Positions 1 through 6,899 of a DNA stretch of 21,518 bases are shown piece after piece. Made by a program: the position numbers and the translations under genes. Position 1 is the stretch's first letter, and the number at the start of each line of letters is the position of its first letter. The notes below the pieces were generated by a model. The model did no database searches, was not told the DNA's origin, and was given only the letters and a program-made list of their open reading frames with translations. The DNA comes from Alphaproteobacteria bacterium (GTDB taxonomy: Bacteria; Pseudomonadota; Alphaproteobacteria; Rhizobiales; Xanthobacteraceae): assembly GCA_005884745.1 (NCBI GenBank), contig VAZU01000066.1, positions 1-21,518 on the forward strand, given 5' to 3'.

Positions 1-14
1 TTACTAGATTTCGT

Positions 15-55
15 CATTCCGGCCGAGCGCGAAAGCGCGAGAGCCGGAACCTATG
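15..55. repeat. Palindromic repeat A (left flank of GIY-YIG unit)
   Basis: An inverted repeat with outer arms TTCCGGC (17-23) and GCCGGAA (43-49) and an inner GCGC-GAAA-GCGC hairpin (27-38). Read on the minus strand, it and its gene-side flank resemble repeat B at 381-430 and the repeats at 8095-8150 and 13461-13510. It sits about 20 bp before the GIY-YIG start codon. Confidence 0.8.
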
Positions 56-69
56 AACACTGGGCAGGC

Positions 70-375
70 GTGAGCGCGAACCGCCAATTCTATCTCTATA
101 TTCTCGCGAGCCGCCGCCATGGGACACTGTACATCGGGGTCATCAGCGATTTGATTCGAAGGGTTTATGAACACCGGATCAAGGCGGTTCCGGGTTTTAC
201 GAAACGATATCGCGTTGATAGGCTTGTCTATTTCGAGATTTTCGATGACGCGACCTCCGCTATTACGCGGGAAAAGCAAGTCAAGAAATGGCGTCGAGAT
301 TGGAAAATCGCGCTGATTGAAGCAGAAAATCCGGATTGGCGAGATCTATTCGAGGCCGTGGCTCAATGGGCATAG
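70..375 (+). CDS. GIY-YIG nuclease family protein
   Basis: A single-domain GIY-YIG endonuclease-like protein of 101 residues, the usual length for the stand-alone (UvrC N-terminus-like) family. The motif appears as LYILA...GTLYIG (residues 9-23). R27 and R30-R31 lie on the following helix, and H35 and an alkaline C-terminal part (KQVKKWRRDW) follow. Such proteins are metal-dependent phosphodiesterases that nick or cleave DNA; the cellular role of this small clade is unknown. The start is GTG, supported by the same GTG in the broken copy at 13452. The gene is tightly bracketed by inverted palindromic repeats (15-55 and 381-430), which suggests that gene and repeats form one dispersed unit. Family assignment is confident; mobility is inference. 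Confidence 0.85.
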   Translation: MSANRQFYLYILASRRHGTLYIGVISDLIRRVYEHRIKAVPGFTKRYRVDRLVYFEIFDDATSAITREKQVKKWRRDWKIALIEAENPDWRDLFEAVAQWA

Positions 376-380
376 CGCGG

Positions 381-430
381 CGTGCATAGGTCCCGGCTCT
401 CGCTCGCTAAGCTCGCTCGGCCGGGACGAC
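381..430. repeat. Palindromic repeat B (right flank of GIY-YIG unit)
   Basis: An inverted repeat with arms GTCCCGGC (390-397) and GCCGGGAC (420-427) around a TCTCGCTCGC-rich centre, starting 14 bp after the GIY-YIG stop. The plus-strand sequence from GTGCATAGG through CCGGGACGACG matches the minus-strand sequence of repeat A closely, so A and B behave like terminal inverted repeats. Between here and 523 I see no gene. Confidence 0.8.
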
Positions 431-523
431 GGCCCCCTTGCGTGCGCCCTTTCGCCGCCGCAATCCGCGTGTTAACCAGCCCGATTCCGCCGCAAAAAAT
501 CGCGCGTGCGGCTCCGGGCGCCG

Positions 524-1288
524 ATGGCTGGACCAAGATTTCTCGCAGCTCTCGCTTGCGTCGGCGTGCTGAATGTTGCGCCGGCTGCGGCGCAATTCGG
601 CACGATTTTCGGCGATTCGCCGCGTCCGCCTGCCAGCGTGCCGGGACGCCAGAACTATCCGGCGCCCCCGCCGCCGCCGGGCAATTCCCGCGGGACTGGG
701 CCGCCGCAGGGCGCGATACAATCGCAGCCGCTGCCCCCGCCGCCGGGAACCGAGCCGAGCCAGCAGGGCGCGTCGCAACGACCGGGGCAGCCGCTACCCG
801 GCATGCCGCCGGGCCAGCGCCAGCCGCCGGCGCGCGGCACCCCGCAGCCCGGCACTGCCGCGCCGCAGCCGGGCGACGAAGTGATCACGGCGCTTCCCGT
901 CGAGAAAATCCCCAACCCCACCGCGGTATTCTCCGGCCTCGACAAGATCACCGGCCGCATCATCACGTTCGACGTCGCTGTCAACGAAACGGTGCAATTC
1001 GGCGCCCTGCAGGTTACGCCGCGGGTCTGCTACACGCGCCCGCCGACCGAAACGCCCAATACCGACGGCTTCGTCGAGGTCGATGAGATCACGCTGCAAG
1101 GCGAGACCAAGCGCATCTTCAGCGGCTGGATGTTTGCCGCGAGCCCCGGGCTCCACGGGGTCGAGCATCCGATCTACGATGTGTGGCTCGTCGACTGCAA
1201 AAAGGACGGCGTGGCGGCGCTGGCGACGCCATCGCCCGCGCCTGCTGCTGCCGCTGTGACGCCGAGCCCCCCGGCGCAAAAGCGGTAG
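524..1288 (+). CDS. Secreted DUF2155 domain-containing protein
   Basis: A predicted exported protein of 254 residues from the ATG at 524; a GTG at 506 would add six residues. The N-terminus has a short basic segment, a hydrophobic core and APAAAQ, a good signal-peptidase I site. A long Pro/Gly/Gln-rich low-complexity linker follows (roughly residues 35-118). The C-terminal DUF2155 domain runs from about 125 to 230 and contains KIPNPTAVFSGLDKITG, a conserved Cys in PRVCYTRPP, and FSGWMFAASPGLHGVEHP...DVWLVDC. DUF2155 proteins are widespread in Alphaproteobacteria and usually lie beside aat, as here (convergent with aat at 1369). They are presumed periplasmic or envelope-associated, with no established biochemical function. 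A short Ala/Pro tail ends the protein. Confidence 0.85.
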   Translation: MAGPRFLAALACVGVLNVAPAAAQFGTIFGDSPRPPASVPGRQNYPAPPPPPGNSRGTGPPQGAIQSQPLPPPPGTEPSQQGASQRPGQPLPGMPPGQRQPPARGTPQPGTAAPQPGDEVITALPVEKIPNPTAVFSGLDKITGRIITFDVAVNETVQFGALQVTPRVCYTRPPTETPNTDGFVEVDEITLQGETKRIFSGWMFAASPGLHGVEHPIYDVWLVDCKKDGVAALATPSPAPAAAAVTPSPPAQKR

Positions 1289-1368
1289 CACGCGCCGATC
1301 GAAGACGTACGCCTCTCAATGTTTCATAGGCGGCGCGGCATGCGCGAGAGGCGCCTGAAATCGATACC

Positions 1369-2046
1369 TCAGCCGTTGCCCGTCGCGCGCAGGAGCGCTT
1401 CGCGCCCGGAGATCGGCCGCTGCGGCGCCAGTGCGTCGAAGCGTCCTTCGCCGGTGAGCGCTTGTTCGAGCAGCCGGTGATACTGGCGCCGGGACAGCTC
1501 GACCGCGCCGAACATCTCCAGATGATCGGTGACGAACTGGGTGTCGAGCAGGACAAAACCGCCCGCCCGCAGCCGGGCGACGAGGTGGACCAGCGCGATC
1601 TTCGAGGCGTCGCGCGCGCGGTGGAACATGCTCTCGCCGAAGAAGGCGCCGGCGAGGCTGACCCCATAGAGACCGCCGACCAGCGCTTCGCCATCGTAGA
1701 CCTCGACGGTGTGGCAATGCCCGCGCTCGAACAGGGCGCGATAGAGCTTGCGGATGCGGGCGTTGATCCAGGTCCGGGCGCGTCCGGGCTTGGGCTCGGC
1801 ACAGCCGTCGATCACCGAGTCGAAGTCCCGGTCGCACACGACGCGAAAGCGGTCGGCGCGCACGGTGCGGATGAGCCGCGCCGGCACGTGGAAGCGCTCG
1901 ATCGGCAGGATGCCCCGGCGCTCCGGCTCGATCCAATAGAGCGCCGGGTCCTCGGCGCTCTCGGCCATCGGAAAGATGCCGCAGGCATAGGCCTTGAGCA
2001 GCACCTCGGGCGTGATCTCGACCTGCGAGCCCTGACGGTTGGCCAT
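1369..2046 (-). CDS. aat: Leucyl/phenylalanyl-tRNA--protein transferase
   Basis: This enzyme transfers Leu or Phe from charged tRNA to proteins with N-terminal Arg or Lys, marking them for ClpS/ClpAP degradation (N-end rule). The 225-residue product has the family hallmarks: YACGIFPMAES near the N-terminus, LYWIEPERRGILP, the ARTWINARI region, GGLYGVSLAGAFFGESMF, and LLDTQFVTDHLEMFGAVELSR near the C-terminus. I chose the ATG at 2046 (MANRQG) because the upstream extension to a TTG at 2091 is not family-like. It lies 87 bp downstream of accC on the same strand and may share its transcript, although the spacer holds a dispersed-repeat-like sequence. It is convergent with the DUF2155 gene. Confidence 0.93.
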   Translation of the reverse strand: MANRQGSQVEITPEVLLKAYACGIFPMAESAEDPALYWIEPERRGILPIERFHVPARLIRTVRADRFRVVCDRDFDSVIDGCAEPKPGRARTWINARIRKLYRALFERGHCHTVEVYDGEALVGGLYGVSLAGAFFGESMFHRARDASKIALVHLVARLRAGGFVLLDTQFVTDHLEMFGAVELSRRQYHRLLEQALTGEGRFDALAPQRPISGREALLRATGNG

Positions 2047-2051
2047 GGAAT

Positions 2052-2092
2052 CGAATTGTAGGATGGGCCGAGCGCGAGCGAAACCCGCCAAT
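2052..2092. repeat. Dispersed intergenic repeat, degenerate
   Basis: On the minus strand this reads TTGGCGGGTTTCGCTCGCGC followed by TCGGCCCATCCTACAA. It resembles the short palindromic GGCGGGTTACGC...CCCACCCTAC elements scattered between genes in Bradyrhizobium-type genomes. The resemblance is from memory, and only one copy is in this window. Confidence 0.4.
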
Positions 2093-2133
2093 GTGGGGCG
2101 CGCCGCGCACGACCCCCTGCGGGGCCTGTCCCC

Positions 2134-3486
2134 TCACTCCTCCAGCACGGCGCGCGCGAGAAAATCTTGCAGCCAGTGGATATGATAATCGCCGTCGACG
2201 ATGTCCTGCTCGCGCACCAGCGCGCGGAACAACGGCAAGGTGGTGTCGATGCCGTCGATGACGAACTCGTCGAGCGCGCGCTTGAGTCGCATCAGGCACT
2301 CGGTCCGGGTCTTGCCGTGCACGATCAGCTTGCCGACCAGCGAGTCGTAATAGGGTGGGATCTCGTAGCCCTGATAAGCCGCGGAATCCACCCTGATGCC
2401 GAGCCCCCCGGGCGTATGATAGTGCAGGATCCTGCCCGGCGAAGGCCGGAACGAGACCGGGTTCTCGGCATTGATGCGGCACTCGATCGCGTGGCCGTGA
2501 AAGCGCACGTCCTTCTGCTCGAGCAAGAGCTCGGCGCCCGCCGCAACCCGGATCTGCTCGAGAACGAGGTCGATGTCGGTGATCATCTCGGTTACGGGAT
2601 GCTCGACCTGAATCCGGGTATTCATTTCGATGAAATAGAACTGCCCGTCCTGGTGCAGGAACTCGACGGTGCCGGCGCCGAGATAATGCAGCGACCGCAT
2701 CGCATCCGCGACTTTCTCGCCGATGTCGTCGCGCTCCCCCGCATTGAGCGCCGGCGAGGGGCCTTCCTCGAGCAGCTTCTGATGCCGTCGCTGCAATGAG
2801 CAATCGCGCTCGCCCAGATGAATGGCGCGGCCGTTGCCGTCGCCGAGCACCTGGATCTCGATATGACGCGGCGCCTCCAGATATTTCTCGAGATAGAGCG
2901 CGTCGTAGCCGAACGCCGCCTTGGCTTCGGCGCGCGCGGTCGCCAAGGCCGAAGCCAGTTCCGGTTGCGAGCGCGCCACCTTCATGCCCCGCCCGCCGCC
3001 GCCGGCCGCCGCCTTGATCAGCAGCGGAAACCCGAAGTCCGCCGCCAGCCTGGAGGCCTCCTCCTCGGAAGCGACGGCCGCTTCCGAGCCCGGCACCACC
3101 GCAAGCCCGAGCCGTTTGGCGGTGCGCTTGGCCTCGATCTTGTCGCCCATCAGCCGGATGTGCTCGGGCTTGGGCCCGATGAAATGCACATTGTGCTCGG
3201 CGAGAATCTCGGCGAACCGGGCGTTCTCGGACAAAAAGCCGTAGCCCGGGTGCACCGCATCCGCGCCGGTGATCTCGCAGGCGGCGAGCAGCGCGGGAAT
3301 GTTCAGGTAGGAATCCTTGGCCGGCGGCGGACCGATGCAGACGCTCTCGTCGGCGAGCCGCACGTGCATGGCGTCGTCGTCGGCGGTCGAATGCACCGCC
3401 ACGGTGGCGATGCCGAGCTCCTTGCAGGCGCGCAGAACCCTGAGCGCGATCTCGCCGCGGTTGGCGATGAGGATCTTATCGAACAT
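2134..3486 (-). CDS. accC: Acetyl-CoA carboxylase, biotin carboxylase subunit
   Basis: This subunit catalyses ATP- and bicarbonate-dependent carboxylation of biotin on BCCP, the first half-reaction of malonyl-CoA synthesis for fatty acids. At 450 residues it is essentially full family length. The N-terminal domain starts FDKILIANRGEIALR. The ATP-grasp domain has K116, the Gly-rich lid AAAGGGGRGMKV (159-170), ERDCSLQRRHQKLLEE (226-241) with K237, and EMNTRIQVEHPVTE. The C-terminal lid domain is intact. It lies 47 bp downstream of accB in the usual accBC order. A 54-bp segment inside this gene (2764-2817) is duplicated exactly at the start of accB. Confidence 0.97.
   Translation of the reverse strand: MFDKILIANRGEIALRVLRACKELGIATVAVHSTADDDAMHVRLADESVCIGPPPAKDSYLNIPALLAACEITGADAVHPGYGFLSENARFAEILAEHNVHFIGPKPEHIRLMGDKIEAKRTAKRLGLAVVPGSEAAVASEEEASRLAADFGFPLLIKAAAGGGGRGMKVARSQPELASALATARAEAKAAFGYDALYLEKYLEAPRHIEIQVLGDGNGRAIHLGERDCSLQRRHQKLLEEGPSPALNAGERDDIGEKVADAMRSLHYLGAGTVEFLHQDGQFYFIEMNTRIQVEHPVTEMITDIDLVLEQIRVAAGAELLLEQKDVRFHGHAIECRINAENPVSFRPSPGRILHYHTPGGLGIRVDSAAYQGYEIPPYYDSLVGKLIVHGKTRTECLMRLKRALDEFVIDGIDTTLPLFRALVREQDIVDGDYHIHWLQDFLARAVLEE
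2764..2817. repeat. 54-bp direct repeat, copy 1 (inside accC)
   Basis: This segment is identical at every base to 3942-3995. Here it encodes the conserved LGERDCSLQRRHQKLLEE stretch of biotin carboxylase, so this is the native location and the copy in accB is the derived one. Confidence 0.95.
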
Positions 3487-3533
3487 GATCTCGCAGCGAT
3501 GTTAGCGTTGCCCGGACGCGGGCTGGCGGCCGC

Positions 3534-3974
3534 TCATTCGATGATCATCAGCGGCTGGCCGTATTCGACCGGCTGGCCATCTTCGAACAGAATCTGCATG
3601 ACCGTTCCGGCTTTTGGCGCCGGAATCTGATTCATGGTCTTCATCGCCTCGACGATCAGCAGGGTATCGCCGATCTTGACTTGGGTGCCGACGTCGACGA
3701 ACGGCTTCGCCCCGGGTTCCGCGGCCCGGTAGGCGGTTCCGACCATCGGCGAGGTCACGGCGCCGGGGTGCTTGGCCGGATCTGCGGGCGCGGGGACCGG
3801 CATCGGTACCGGCGTCGGCACCGTCACGGCGGCAGGCGGGGCGGCCGAATCCGGTCCGGTCGAAAGGTGCATGACGGGCGAGTGCCGCGCCACCCGCACC
3901 CGCATGCCGTTCTGCTCGATCTCGATCTCGTCGAGACCGGTTTCCTCGAGCAGCTTCTGATGCCGTCGCTGCAA
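3534..3974 (-). CDS. accB: Biotin carboxyl carrier protein of acetyl-CoA carboxylase, abnormal 5' end
   Basis: BCCP carries the biotin between biotin carboxylase and carboxyltransferase. From the TTG at 3974 the product has 146 residues. It shows the typical EETGLDEIEIEQNGMRVRVAR segment, a Pro/Ala-rich linker (41-68), and a complete biotinyl domain ending VEYGQPLMIIE, with biotin-acceptor K112 in EAMKTMN. The sequence upstream of EETGL is not BCCP-like: it is an exact, in-frame copy of accC (3942-3995, encoding GERDCSLQRRHQKLLEE). Between the aroQ stop and this point there is no in-frame ATG and no clear Shine-Dalgarno sequence, so the stated start is only the best available. The native first 25-30 codons appear to have been replaced, or the assembly is chimeric here. 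The 3' part and the accBC order are secure. Confidence 0.8.
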   Translation of the reverse strand: MQRRHQKLLEETGLDEIEIEQNGMRVRVARHSPVMHLSTGPDSAAPPAAVTVPTPVPMPVPAPADPAKHPGAVTSPMVGTAYRAAEPGAKPFVDVGTQVKIGDTLLIVEAMKTMNQIPAPKAGTVMQILFEDGQPVEYGQPLMIIE

Positions 3975-3995
3975 TGAGCAATCGCGCTCGCCCAG
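3942..3995. repeat. 54-bp direct repeat, copy 2 (start of accB)
   Basis: An exact copy of 2764-2817, in the same orientation and in frame with accB. The inner junction falls at CTGCTCGAGGAA (LLEE), a peptide that native BCCP proteins also tend to carry just before TGL, so the join may have used short homology. The outer junction lies 21 bp from the aroQ stop codon. Confidence 0.95.
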
Positions 3996-4016
3996 TTCGG
4001 AAGCTGCATGGCGCGG

Positions 4017-4472
4017 TCAGCTCTTGGCGGTCGCGCCGACCATGGCGGCAAGCCCGACGATCGCCAGCGCGTAACCCTCGATGCCGAAGCCGCAGATCAC
4101 GGCGCGCGCCGCGCGCGAGACGTAGGAGTGCTGGCGGAAGCTCTCGCGTGCGTGGATATTGCTGATGTGCACCTCGATGACCGGGATCTTCACGGCCAGA
4201 ATCGCGTCGAGAATCGCCACCGAGGTCGTGGTGTAGCCGGCGGGATTGATCACGATCCCCAGCGCCTTGTCGCGAGCCGCCTCCTGAATCCAGTCGACGA
4301 TCGCGCCTTCGTGGTTGGATTGCCGGAACTCGACCGCAAGCGCGAAGCGCTTGCCCGCCTCGCGGCACAGCTGTTCCACGTCGGCCAACGTCGTATGGCC
4401 GTAGGTTTCCGGCTGGCGGGTGCCGAGCAGGTTGAGGTTCGGGCCATTGAGGACATAGATGGTGTCGGCCAT
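4017..4472 (-). CDS. aroQ: 3-dehydroquinate dehydratase, type II
   Basis: This enzyme catalyses the third step of the shikimate pathway, 3-dehydroquinate to 3-dehydroshikimate, by the anti-elimination type II mechanism. At 151 residues it has normal length. Visible hallmarks are VLNGPNLNLLGTRQPETYG with catalytic Y24 and the flexible-loop R19, FRQSNHEGAIVDWI, INPAGYTTTSVA with N76, and IEVHISNIHARESFR with H102. The start is ATG, preceded on the minus strand by an AAGG-type ribosome binding site. It lies upstream of accB and accC on the same strand and probably belongs to one transcript with them, the usual order in these bacteria. Its TGA stop is in the same reading frame as accB. Confidence 0.95.
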   Translation of the reverse strand: MADTIYVLNGPNLNLLGTRQPETYGHTTLADVEQLCREAGKRFALAVEFRQSNHEGAIVDWIQEAARDKALGIVINPAGYTTTSVAILDAILAVKIPVIEVHISNIHARESFRQHSYVSRAARAVICGFGIEGYALAIVGLAAMVGATAKS

Positions 4473-4549
4473 GACGTGCCTTGGCTACGAGCTTCTTGAG
4501 GAGAGATGGTCGCCGCCGCTCCGGCTCCCGGGTCGTTAGGCAACCGCGG

Positions 4550-5305
4550 CTATTGTCGCGCGGTGCCGACCTTTTCCCTGAGTGCCGCCAAGCCGACCGC
4601 GCCGACGACGACCTCGGTGCCGATGACGTAGCTCGGAGTGCCGTTGAGCCCCAGTGCCTCGGCGATGTGCATGTTCTCCTCGAGCGTGGCCTTGGCCTCG
4701 TCGCCGGCCATATCCTTTTCGATGCGCGCCATGTCGAGGCCGATGTCTTTGGCGACGGCGAGCGCGTGGGCCCGGTCGGCCGGACCCCGGCCGCCGAGCA
4801 GCTTCTGATGGAACTCGAGGTACTTTTTCCCGGTCGGGTCCTGCATGCGCACTGCGACCGCGACCTGCGCCGCCTCCACCGAGCCCGGTCCCAACACCGG
4901 AAATTCCTTGAGCACGACGCGAAGCTTCGCATCCTCCTTCATCAGGTTGAGCATGTCGGCCAGCGCCCGTTTGCAATAGCCGCAGTTGTAATCGAAGAAC
5001 TCGACCAGCGTCACGTCGCCCTGGCGATTTCCGATCGTGACTTGGCGCGGCGAGTAGAACAGCGCCTGACTGTATTGCTTGACGCCGTCCCGGTGCTTGG
5101 CTGCATCGGCGTCGCTCTGGCGCTTTTCGAGCTCGCTGAGGACTTCCTGAAGCACCTCGGGATGGGCGACGAGATAGTCCTTGACGACGCGTTCGATCTC
5201 GCCGCGCTGGGTATCGGAGAACGATTGGGCGCGCGCCGGAGGCGCGGCGATCGCCAGCACAATTGCCGCGACTGCGATCAGGAGTGGACGGAGCAAGCGT
5301 TGCAT
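4550..5305 (-). CDS. DsbA-family periplasmic thiol:disulfide oxidoreductase
   Basis: A 251-residue exported thioredoxin-fold protein of the Com1/DsbA-like group. The N-terminus has a clear signal peptide with cleavage predicted after APPARA (26). A helical region (about 30-80) resembles the N-terminal extension of ScsC/DsbG-like proteins. The thioredoxin part has VEFFDYNCGYCKRAL with the active-site motif C108-G-Y-C111, and the cis-proline loop NGTPSYVIG near residue 224. It probably oxidises or isomerises disulfides in the periplasm; the N-terminal helix could support oligomerisation and isomerase activity, which is inference. It is followed 13 bp upstream by the M48 protease gene on the same strand, so the two envelope quality-control genes look co-transcribed. 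Confidence 0.9.
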   Translation of the reverse strand: MQRLLRPLLIAVAAIVLAIAAPPARAQSFSDTQRGEIERVVKDYLVAHPEVLQEVLSELEKRQSDADAAKHRDGVKQYSQALFYSPRQVTIGNRQGDVTLVEFFDYNCGYCKRALADMLNLMKEDAKLRVVLKEFPVLGPGSVEAAQVAVAVRMQDPTGKKYLEFHQKLLGGRGPADRAHALAVAKDIGLDMARIEKDMAGDEAKATLEENMHIAEALGLNGTPSYVIGTEVVVGAVGLAALREKVGTARQ

Positions 5306-5318
5306 CGAAAGCTTCCTT

Positions 5319-6740
5319 TCAGTTGCGGCTGGCTCGCGCCGGCGGCTTGTAGGTTACGATATCGTCGGCCCGGACCCAACCGGGAGATCCGGTGGGAAAC
5401 CGGGTCTTGGCCCGGGCCGCGAGATCGCGCGCGGTCTTGAACTCGCCGCGCGCAAACGCCGCCTGGGCCGCGGCAAGATCCGCTTCGGCGAGATCTCCCT
5501 TCTGGCCGTAGGCCATGGCCAGTTGACTATAGCCGTCGGGCATATCGGGTTCGCGGGTCACCGCGACGCGCAGCAGCGGGATGGCTTCGGCGGCGTTCTT
5601 CGGCTCGTTGGTGGCGACCAGCGCCTGGGCGAGCAGAATCTCGATCAAGGTGGCGCTGGGCGCGAGCGCCGTGGCCCGGCGCAGCGGCGCGATCGCCTCG
5701 GCAGGTCGGCCGTTTTCCATCAGCGCCTGTCCCTTGAGCTCGAGGAAATACGGATTGTTCGGCTGGGCCTGGACGAGGGCCTCGATCTGGACGAGGGCGG
5801 AATGCAGGTCGGAGTGCCTGTAGGCGACGATGGCGCGAGCGTAGCGGGCGGCAAGGCTGGTATCGCTCATCGGGTAGCGGCGCAGCACCGTGTCCGGCCG
5901 CTCGATGAAGCCCGACAGCTTGGCCCGCATCATGTCGTGGCGCAGCTGCAGCTCCGGCGGGTCCTTCTTGTCCCAATACGGGCTCGTCCTCGCCACCCCC
6001 TCGAGCGCGGCCACGCGTTCCTTCGGCAGTGGGTGCGACTGCAAATAGGGATCGATGTAACGCGAACTGACCAGCATCTGGTCGGCGAGCCGCTTGAAGG
6101 TGTCGTACATGCCCTTGGCCGACTGGCCGGTGGCGGTCAGGAATTTCACCCCGGCGCGGTCCGCCTGCTCCTCCTGGGCGCGCACATAGGAGAGCAGCGA
6201 TCGCATCGCGATCGATTGCGGCGCGGAAAGCGCCGCGGCCCCGACCTGACCGATGCCGGAACCGGCACCGGCGCGCGCGCCGGCGACCATGGCGCCGACG
6301 CCGAGCAGCATGGCGATGATGGCCGAAGTCTCCACCCGCGCGATTTCCTCGCGCATGCGCGCCAGGTGCCCGCCGGCGATGTGGCCGGTTTCGTGGGCGA
6401 ACACCCCGATGATCTCGTTCGGGGTCTTTGCCTCCATCAGTGCGCCGACGTTGACGAAGATGCGCCTGCCGTCGGCCACGAAGGCGTTGAAGGCGCGGTC
6501 ATTGATGATGACGACCCGGATGTTCTGCTGCGTCAGCCCGGCAACGCGCAGGATGGGCTGGGTATAATCGCGCAGCAGCTGCTCGATCTCCGCATCGCGG
6601 ATGATCGGCAGGCCCTTTTCCGGATTTTGCGAGCTTGCCGGGGCGACGGAAGCGACCATTGCGGCCGCGGTGATGAGCGCGATGGCGCGCGAGGCTGGCG
6701 TCCCGCGCCGCTCCCTGTTAAGCCCTCGGCCGTTCGTCAT
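5319..6740 (-). CDS. M48 family periplasmic metalloprotease with TPR repeats (BepA-like)
   Basis: A 473-residue zinc metalloprotease of the BepA/YfgC type, which acts on misassembled outer-membrane proteins. It has an N-terminal export signal (hydrophobic residues 18-33, then APASSQ). The peptidase domain has FVNVGALMEAKTPNEI and FAHETGHIAGGH with zinc ligands H116 and H120 and catalytic E117. E190 in RAQEEQADRAG is the likely third ligand. A Gly/Ala-rich hydrophobic stretch (about 139-175) follows HETGH. Residues 300-470 form TPR-like helix pairs (for example ALVQAQPNNPYFLELKGQAL). The domain order and length match BepA-like proteins. It is divergent from the aminotransferase gene across a 159-bp spacer that must hold both promoters. 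Confidence 0.92.
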   Translation of the reverse strand: MTNGRGLNRERRGTPASRAIALITAAAMVASVAPASSQNPEKGLPIIRDAEIEQLLRDYTQPILRVAGLTQQNIRVVIINDRAFNAFVADGRRIFVNVGALMEAKTPNEIIGVFAHETGHIAGGHLARMREEIARVETSAIIAMLLGVGAMVAGARAGAGSGIGQVGAAALSAPQSIAMRSLLSYVRAQEEQADRAGVKFLTATGQSAKGMYDTFKRLADQMLVSSRYIDPYLQSHPLPKERVAALEGVARTSPYWDKKDPPELQLRHDMMRAKLSGFIERPDTVLRRYPMSDTSLAARYARAIVAYRHSDLHSALVQIEALVQAQPNNPYFLELKGQALMENGRPAEAIAPLRRATALAPSATLIEILLAQALVATNEPKNAAEAIPLLRVAVTREPDMPDGYSQLAMAYGQKGDLAEADLAAAQAAFARGEFKTARDLAARAKTRFPTGSPGWVRADDIVTYKPPARASRN

Positions 6741-6899
6741 GACAGGATCGGATTCCTGAGCAATTCCGGCGCAAGCTAGAAAGACGCCGGGATAGGGTCA
6801 ACGAGGCGACGATCACCACTTGGGAATGCTCGGAAAAGCCTGCGGAATGCGGCAATACCGAGGCGATACGGCAAGGATGACATCGGATCGATCGCGATC

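Noticed and set aside
15..430. The palindromes as a CRISPR array or integron attachment site
   Set aside because: Only two copies flank a gene, with no regularly spaced repeats, no cas or integrase genes and no attC-type core sites.
382..1086. A 234-residue reading frame overlapping the DUF2155 gene in another frame
   Set aside because: Its Arg/Ala-rich composition shows no domain, and the overlapping DUF2155 frame has a signal peptide and a recognisable domain.
2112..2126. CCCC-TGC-GGGG hairpin just after accC as a terminator
   Set aside because: The stem is only four base pairs and no U-tract follows on the minus strand, so it is not convincing in GC-rich DNA.
2325..2803. Long reading frames on both strands inside accC, rne and the aldolase gene
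   Set aside because: They are by-products of high GC third-position bias; they have low-complexity Arg/Ala/Ser composition and overlap well-supported genes completely.
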